DNA from: Pseudomonadales bacterium
GTDB taxonomy: Bacteria > Pseudomonadota > Gammaproteobacteria > Pseudomonadales > Pseudohongiellaceae
Length of the DNA: 10,167 bases
Assembly (NCBI GenBank): GCA_022360535.1
Contig: JAKSCP010000482.1
Location: 1 to 10,167 of the forward strand
Direction of reading: 5' to 3'
The stretch's first letter is position 1. Each line of letters starts with the position of its first letter. Shown here in pieces: positions 6,097 to 10,167 of the stretch. The position numbers were made by a program, and so were the translations under genes. The notes under the pieces were generated by a model. It was not told where the DNA came from. It saw only the letters and a program-made list of their open reading frames with translations, and did no database searches.

Positions 6097-8051
6097 TGGA
6101 TATCAGCTGCTTGTTCTCCTCGCTCATGCCGACTCTAAGGCGCTCGCTAATTCTGCTGTTCGCGAGCATTCTAGCTCCCTCATTCGTCCTGGCGGCTGAA
6201 CTGAATGTCTCCCGCAATCAGTTGCCGGTCAATCTGGGCCAGTATTTGGATTATTACGAGGATGCAGACGGCTCACTCTCAATTAACGACGTGATGCAGG
6301 GAGATATTCCCTGGCAGCGATCTACCCAGGCCATCCCTACTCTTGGTATCAGCGCCTCGAGCTATTGGTTTAATCTAGTACTCACCAGTGACGAGCTGGC
6401 ACGGGAAAGCCTGATGCTGGTATTAGAATCTCCCACCCTGGACCTGATCGAGTACTATATTGCCCATGACGAACAAATAGTCTGGCAGGAAGCGGTGGGT
6501 GATACCGTGTCTTATACCGACATTACCCAACCCTATCGAGTACCAATTCTTCCCTTTGATATGGCCGATGCTGAGAGTCAGACCCGTATCTATTTCCGGG
6601 TACATTCACAAGTCGGCATCGAAGTACCACTGGTCTTAACAAGCTCTGCCTTACTGGCTGAAGAAAGCCAAACACTGCTGGCTTTTTTTGGCGGCTTCTT
6701 TACTTTCTTTGTCTTATGCTTTCTGCTCTGCGCCACGCTTTTCTTTATCATGCGCGAAAAGCAATTTATCGGGTTTACTCTTTTCTTCGCCAGCACTTTC
6801 GTTTTTTTCCTGGCACAAACCGGTATGGGCAGGGTCTGGTTTTGGGGCAGCCTGGCGGAGATGAACAATCGAATGTCCTATGTCTCAGCGACAGCGATCG
6901 TGGCCAGCTTCTGCCTGATTGGACAGTCGCTGAACCTCGTCCACCACTACCGGGATCAGGCGGTCATCGTGCTGCGCTTCCTGGCTTTGGCGATGATTCC
7001 GTCCGCCTTCTACTTCATTTTTATTCCTTTCGAGCTGATATCTGTTGGCAACGTACAAACCCTGATGACAATCGCCTTACTGGTTGCCCTGTCGGTTTTC
7101 GTCATGACGATATTCGCCGCCATACAAGGATCGCGTTCAGCCATTTACCTTGTTTGTTCCTGGTTACTCATCGTTCTGGCTTATCTGTCCTGGCTCATTT
7201 ACAAGCTGGAGTTCGTCGAACGCAGTGCGATCTCTTCTGTTTTTGGTGAAGCGCTGGTTGTGCTCGCAGCACTCATGGTGCTGTTTTCCCTTAGCGAGTT
7301 TGTACGTTCAAAGAACGAAGAATTCGTCGAGGCACGCTTGGAATCCAAGGCGAAAGGTGATTTCTTGCGTAATGTATCGCGGGAATTCCTGACGCCAGTC
7401 CATTTGATTCTTGCCAACTCCAAACGATTGCTGGCAGCACAATCCAGCAAACTGGATGAAGGCACCCGGCAACATATGGGTACTGTCATTAAACAAAGCG
7501 ATCATCTGCACAATCTGATCAATGACTTGTTGGAAATGGCGGAATTGGAATCGGATAGCTTTGAACCATCGTTCGAGCTGGTCGAGATGTCCCATTTCCT
7601 TAATGAAGTAAAGGACATGATGTTGCCGTCCGCTATGGAAAAGAACCTGGAGCTGAACACAGACTTCGCGTCGGCCAATCTTCTCGTGCAGACAGATAAG
7701 TCCCGTCTACAACACGCGCTGGTGAATTTGTTAACCAATGCCATTAAGTACACGGAGCGTGGCAGTATCGTTCTCGGCTACAAAGCCGTGTATTTCAAAC
7801 GTCGACTGGGCATTGAAATCTTTATTCGTGACACCGGGCGCGGAATGAGCGAAGAATTCCAGGCACGAATGTTTCAGGAATTTGCCAAAGAAGACCCCGG
7901 TTCCGAAAAAGACCCTCAGGGCACGGGGTTGGGTCTGGTCATCGTGAAACGAATGATAGAGAAACTTGGTGGCGAGATCAGTTTCGAATCTGTTAAAGGA
8001 TCTGGAAGTGAATTCTTTATTCGCCTGCCACTGCGGGAGCAGATGACCTGA
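6096..8051 (+). CDS. 7TMR-DISM sensor histidine kinase-like protein lacking the H-box histidine
   Basis: An inner-membrane sensor with 7TMR-DISM architecture. A signal peptide ends near VLAAE (about residue 34). A periplasmic domain of the 7TMR-DISMED2 type follows (about 40-185), then seven hydrophobic helices (about 194-217, 223-241, 263-283, 289-310, 319-341, 347-369, 384-402), a short linker helix, a HisKA-like region (about 418-485) and an HATPase_c domain (about 530-646). The ATP-binding boxes are intact: N-box NLLTNAIKYT (544-553), G1 DTGRGM (579-584), G2 GTGLGL (609-614). The H-box reads NVSREFLTPVH: the phospho-accepting histidine of the SHE(L/F)xTP consensus is R429 (codon CGG, 7380-7382), while E430, T433 and P434 are kept. 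No receiver domain or response regulator is nearby. The start is uncertain: ATG 6096, or ATG 6126, which gives a tidier signal peptide (MPTLRRSLILL...); neither has a Shine-Dalgarno. Confidence 0.92.
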   Translation: MDISCLFSSLMPTLRRSLILLFASILAPSFVLAAELNVSRNQLPVNLGQYLDYYEDADGSLSINDVMQGDIPWQRSTQAIPTLGISASSYWFNLVLTSDELARESLMLVLESPTLDLIEYYIAHDEQIVWQEAVGDTVSYTDITQPYRVPILPFDMADAESQTRIYFRVHSQVGIEVPLVLTSSALLAEESQTLLAFFGGFFTFFVLCFLLCATLFFIMREKQFIGFTLFFASTFVFFLAQTGMGRVWFWGSLAEMNNRMSYVSATAIVASFCLIGQSLNLVHHYRDQAVIVLRFLALAMIPSAFYFIFIPFELISVGNVQTLMTIALLVALSVFVMTIFAAIQGSRSAIYLVCSWLLIVLAYLSWLIYKLEFVERSAISSVFGEALVVLAALMVLFSLSEFVRSKNEEFVEARLESKAKGDFLRNVSREFLTPVHLILANSKRLLAAQSSKLDEGTRQHMGTVIKQSDHLHNLINDLLEMAELESDSFEPSFELVEMSHFLNEVKDMMLPSAMEKNLELNTDFASANLLVQTDKSRLQHALVNLLTNAIKYTERGSIVLGYKAVYFKRRLGIEIFIRDTGRGMSEEFQARMFQEFAKEDPGSEKDPQGTGLGLVIVKRMIEKLGGEISFESVKGSGSEFFIRLPLREQMT

Positions 8052-8068
8052 CGTTGGGTCTAACGTTA
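8049..8068. terminator. Small stem-loop between convergent gene ends (weak terminator candidate)
   Basis: ACGTT (8051-8055) and AACGT (8062-8066) pair around GGGTCT, and a G-U and a T-A pair can extend the stem to 7 bp. It sits on the stop codon of the sensor gene and ends 10 nt before the stop of the convergent DUF2164 gene, where a bidirectional terminator would be expected. The stem is short and no T-tract follows in either direction, so the terminator reading is weak. Confidence 0.2.
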
Positions 8069-8078
8069 AGCCCTGGCA

Positions 8079-8330
8079 TCAACTTTCCGGAGGCGCCATC
8101 TCCAGATCGTAAATCAGCTCACTCACCTCTTCCATTTTATGACTAACTGCTTTCAGCGCATCGGCCAGTCCCTTGTTATAGAACTGATAGGCCACATGCT
8201 CGGCTAGAAAATCCAGCAGAAACTGCGCATCGAAAGAGCCAAGCTCAGTTTGTAACTCGTCTCTGAAATAAGCTTGCAGCTTGGCCACTGCGACTTCCTT
8301 CTCTGCCTTATCCAATTCCACCACAGCCAT
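8079..8330 (-). CDS. Small DUF2164-family protein
   Basis: An 83-residue acidic, mostly helical protein without signal peptide or membrane segment, so probably cytoplasmic. The pattern AVAKLQAYFRDELQTELG, then AQFLLDFLAEHVAYQFYNKGLADA, then a C-terminal charged helix, fits the DUF2164 family as I remember it: an IQxYF block, E-x-x-x-x-(I/L)G, a central LLDF, then YNxG(I/L)xDA. The family has no established biochemical role that I know of, so no function is assigned. It is the second gene of a two-gene unit: its ATG lies 2 nt after the TGA of the HAD protein (TGATCATG on the coding strand). No strong Shine-Dalgarno is visible, so translation by re-initiation after the upstream gene is likely. 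The gene converges on the sensor kinase gene, 27 nt away. Family assignment is from memory of the pattern and was not searched. Confidence 0.78.
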   Translation of the reverse strand: MAVVELDKAEKEVAVAKLQAYFRDELQTELGSFDAQFLLDFLAEHVAYQFYNKGLADALKAVSHKMEEVSELIYDLEMAPPES

Positions 8331-8332
8331 GA

Positions 8333-9244
8333 TCAGGCACCCAGTTGCCTCGCCAGGTCAACAAAATCATCTGCCGTGTAGTCAAACTCTCCCTCAGGAT
8401 TTCGGTTCACGGGACGCCCCGGGCCTCGCTCAAGCGGCCGAATTACATAGGCTGTTCTCAATCCTGCCCGGGCTGCCGCCCGCAAGTCTCCCGGATGAGC
8501 AGCCACCATCATCACCTGGTCGGGTTCCAGGCTAAGCAAATCAACTGCTTTCAGATAAGCCTCTGGATCAGGTTTATAGTGGCCGGACAACTCTGCCGAC
8601 AACACGGCGTCCCAAGGCAGCCCGCCGTTCTTTGCCATATTGGTGAGCAAAGACACATTGCCATTGGAAAGGGTAGCAATGACATACTTTGTTTTAAGCC
8701 GGTTTAAGCCAGCAACGCTGTCTGGCCAGGGACTTAATCGATGCCAGGCCTTATTGAAATGATCCAGTTCAGCCTCTGTCATGCCAGTGAGAGAAAACTC
8801 CGCGACTAAGTCGTCGAGAATCATGCGATGTAAATCGTCGATTTTGGTCCACGGCAACTCGCCTGTGCGTACGCGATTCATCGCTGGACCATAACCCGAA
8901 CGCCAGCGGTCAGCGAACACGGCCCAGTCCACATTGTAGCCTTTCTTTGCAGCCAGCAATTGTCCTTCCCGTATAATGGAGGCCCGCCAATCCACCACAG
9001 TACCAAACACATCAAACACCAGCGCTTGCACAGAATTGGCGATGCTATTCTGGACACCCTGGGCATCAGCCCGTCGACCAGCCAAAGGATTTAGCGCTAC
9101 CCCCAAACCCAGTACTCCTAGCTGGCGTAATAACGTTCGCCGCGACCGAACTGCTTCTTCTGCATCGGCATGCCCGAAGTCTTGTTCGTTGAGGTTTTGT
9201 TCAGAACGAATCGATGTGAATTCTGGGTGGGACGTGTTAGTCAT
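8333..9244 (-). CDS. Tat-signal HAD-superfamily protein, haloacid dehalogenase type II-like
   Basis: A 303-residue protein with an N-terminal Tat signal: SRRTLL (twin arginines R35-R36), a hydrophobic stretch LGVLGLGVALNPLA, and an AxA site at A59-D60-A61, so the mature enzyme would be periplasmic. The HAD core follows: motif I VFDVFGTVVDW with nucleophile D78, motif II TLSNGN (S193), motif III lysine K224 in YKPDPEAY, and motif IV VAAHPGDL with D253. Overall it resembles type II L-2-haloacid dehalogenases. By my alignment, the positions equivalent to S175 and N177 of the Pseudomonas enzyme are A248 and H250, so the substrate may be another ester or phosphate rather than a haloacid. The start is supported by GAGAGGAA 6 nt upstream (9251-9258, complement), which makes the 33 residues before the twin arginines a real, unusually long extension. 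It is followed after 2 nt by the DUF2164 gene. Confidence 0.92.
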   Translation of the reverse strand: MTNTSHPEFTSIRSEQNLNEQDFGHADAEEAVRSRRTLLRQLGVLGLGVALNPLAGRRADAQGVQNSIANSVQALVFDVFGTVVDWRASIIREGQLLAAKKGYNVDWAVFADRWRSGYGPAMNRVRTGELPWTKIDDLHRMILDDLVAEFSLTGMTEAELDHFNKAWHRLSPWPDSVAGLNRLKTKYVIATLSNGNVSLLTNMAKNGGLPWDAVLSAELSGHYKPDPEAYLKAVDLLSLEPDQVMMVAAHPGDLRAAARAGLRTAYVIRPLERGPGRPVNRNPEGEFDYTADDFVDLARQLGA

Positions 9245-9378
9245 GGCTAGTTCCTCTCAATCGGATGGAGGCGGTTTTTATTTTTGACTCTGGCGACTGT
9301 CAGAGATAGAGCTTGCTGGCACCGTAGCATAAAGCTTTGCTAATATCATCCGCCCACCCGCTAGCATGACTTTCATCC
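9245..9378. promoter_or_regulatory. Divergent control region, HAD protein / class V aminotransferase
   Basis: This 134-nt region separates two divergent genes. Besides the - strand promoter candidate listed separately, it holds a stem-loop-capable inverted repeat, CTCTGGC (9288-9294) with GTCAGAG (9299-9305; one G-T pair). It also holds an imperfect palindrome built on AAAGCTTT (9331-9338) flanked by TAGC and GCTA. On the + strand, TGCTAATAT (9338-9346) could be an extended -10 for the aminotransferase, with 4 of 6 matches and no clear -35. The repeats are visible; regulatory function is inferred. Confidence 0.35.
9275..9303 (-). promoter_or_regulatory. Candidate sigma-70 promoter for the HAD/DUF2164 unit
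   Basis: On the - strand, CTGACA (complement of 9298-9303; 5 of 6 matches to TTGACA) is followed after exactly 17 nt by TAAAAA (complement of 9275-9280; 4 of 6 matches to TATAAT). Transcription would begin near 9268, giving a leader of about 24 nt that includes the GAGAGGAA ribosome binding site. The -35 box overlaps the right arm of the 9288-9305 inverted repeat, so a repressor could act there. Spacing and position fit well, but the boxes are not perfect. Confidence 0.45.
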
Positions 9379-10167
9379 ATGATCGATCTAACTGCCGTGC
9401 GCCGAGATTGCCCGGCTTGCGAAAATTTAGTGCACTTCAACAACGCCGGCTCTGCGCTAAGCCCCGATTCTGTAACCGATGCGGTAATCAGCCACCTGAA
9501 ACTGGAACAACAAATCGGGGGCTACGAAGCAGCCGCCTCTGAAGCAAAGCAACTGTCACGATTTTATACAGCATTCGCCGAACTTTTTAATTGCGACGCT
9601 GGAGAAATTGCCTATCAGGAAAACGCTACCAGAGCCTGGCACGCCGCATTCCATGCCATTGACCTGCAGCCTGGTGACCATGTGATTACCGGTGATATGG
9701 AGTACGCCAGCAACTACCTTGACCTCATTCACCTGGCCAGGGTCCTGCAACTGGAAGTGAGCGTAGTCCCTTCTGACTCACAAGGGCTGATCGATCTGGA
9801 CGCACTGAAAAATACTATCACCCCCCGCACCAAGCTAATCACCCTCACCCATATCGCCAGTCAGCGCGGCGACATCCAACCCGCATCAGAAGTCGGACAA
9901 ATTGCCAGGGAACATGGACTCTACTATTTATTGGACGCCTGTCAGTCGGCGGGACAGCTCGACCTGGATGTCAAAAAACTGCAGTGTGATTTTCTCAGCG
10001 GGACGGGCCGCAAATACCTGCGCGGCCCCAGAGGCACGGGTTTCTTGTATGCCCGGAGCGAGATCATGGATCAGCTGCGCCCTGCTGTCATTGATCTTCA
10101 TTCTGCAATCTGGAACAGCGCTGATGAGTACACATTGCAACCCGGTGCAACCCGATTTGAAAACTGG
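9379..10167 (+). CDS. Class V aminotransferase-fold PLP enzyme, 3'-truncated by window edge
   Basis: The frame is open from ATG 9379 to the last base, giving 263 codons of a PLP-dependent fold-type I enzyme of the class V group (cysteine desulfurase, isopenicillin N epimerase and hercynylcysteine-sulfoxide lyase relatives). N-terminal VHFNNAGSALSP is typical of the group. THIASQRGDIQP (156-167) and LLDACQSAGQ (184-193) carry the expected cofactor residues: D186 for the pyridine nitrogen and Q189. The Schiff-base lysine is K212 in GTGRKYLRGPRGTGFLY. An in-frame TGA at 9367-9369 excludes an earlier start, and no Shine-Dalgarno is obvious. The RKYLRGPRGTGFLY block points to a lyase or epimerase-like branch rather than IscS. 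The active-site cysteine loop of a desulfurase would lie beyond the window, so the reaction cannot be assigned. The gene is divergent from the HAD protein. Confidence 0.92.
   Translation, partial: MIDLTAVRRDCPACENLVHFNNAGSALSPDSVTDAVISHLKLEQQIGGYEAAASEAKQLSRFYTAFAELFNCDAGEIAYQENATRAWHAAFHAIDLQPGDHVITGDMEYASNYLDLIHLARVLQLEVSVVPSDSQGLIDLDALKNTITPRTKLITLTHIASQRGDIQPASEVGQIAREHGLYYLLDACQSAGQLDLDVKKLQCDFLSGTGRKYLRGPRGTGFLYARSEIMDQLRPAVIDLHSAIWNSADEYTLQPGATRFENW

Noticed and set aside
5521..6199. Open + strand frames of about 120 codons (5521-5886 and 5828-6199) overlapping the peptidase start and the intergenic region.
   Set aside because: They lie antisense to a clear peptidase gene or out of frame with the sensor, have no ribosome binding site, and their translations show no recognisable domain.
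9275..9305. T-rich run beside the 9288-9305 stem as an intrinsic terminator.
   Set aside because: The T-run precedes the stem on the + strand and becomes an A-run after it on the - strand, the wrong order for termination in either direction. It also sits upstream of both genes.
9366..9378. Alternative ATG at 9366 for the aminotransferase.
   Set aside because: It is in a different frame whose translation does not resemble any part of the enzyme; the true frame has a TGA at 9367-9369 and opens at ATG 9379.
1..10167. Possible defence island, mobile element, CRISPR array, tRNA or rRNA gene.
   Set aside because: No transposase, integrase, direct-repeat array, tRNA-like cloverleaf or phage-like gene was seen. 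All long frames are explained by the eight genes listed.

Overview
The window looks like a chromosomal segment of a gammaproteobacterium. The main evidence is the gene order leuS-lptE-holA, which is the classical gammaproteobacterial arrangement, together with an outer-membrane LPS-assembly lipoprotein and a Gram-negative 7TMR-DISM sensor. Base composition is moderate, roughly half G+C by eye. I cannot fix the genus. A marine or environmental lineage is a guess only.

Layout. (1) Positions 1-3771, + strand: the 3' part of leuS (leucyl-tRNA synthetase), then lptE, then holA. leuS and lptE are 25 nt apart with a small hairpin over the lptE Shine-Dalgarno; lptE and holA overlap by 1 nt (TAATG). 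The usual continuation of this cluster (nadD and neighbours) is absent. (2) Positions 3781-5952, - strand: a Dcp-like M3 zinc peptidase with a lipoprotein signal, converging on holA with a 9-nt gap. (3) Positions 5953-6095: a divergent control region with a perfect TATAAT box and an 8+8 bp dyad. (4) Positions 6096-8051, + strand: a 7TMR-DISM membrane sensor kinase whose H-box histidine is replaced by arginine while the ATP-binding boxes are intact. (5) Positions 8079-9244, - strand: a two-gene unit of a Tat-signal HAD-superfamily (haloacid dehalogenase type II-like) protein followed after 2 nt by a small DUF2164-type protein. (6) Positions 9245-9378: a second divergent control region. (7) Position 9379 to the window end, + strand: the first 263 codons of a PLP-dependent class V aminotransferase/desulfurase-fold enzyme.

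How the genes work together. The first three serve core functions: translation, LPS export and replication. The rest is accessory. The peptidase and the sensor share a divergent promoter region, as do the HAD protein and the aminotransferase-fold enzyme, so each pair may be co-regulated; no direct functional link is shown by sequence alone. The most unusual item is the sensor kinase lacking the phospho-accepting histidine. I see no RNA genes, mobile elements, CRISPR arrays or defence-type cassettes, and no gene-free stretch reaches 300 nt.
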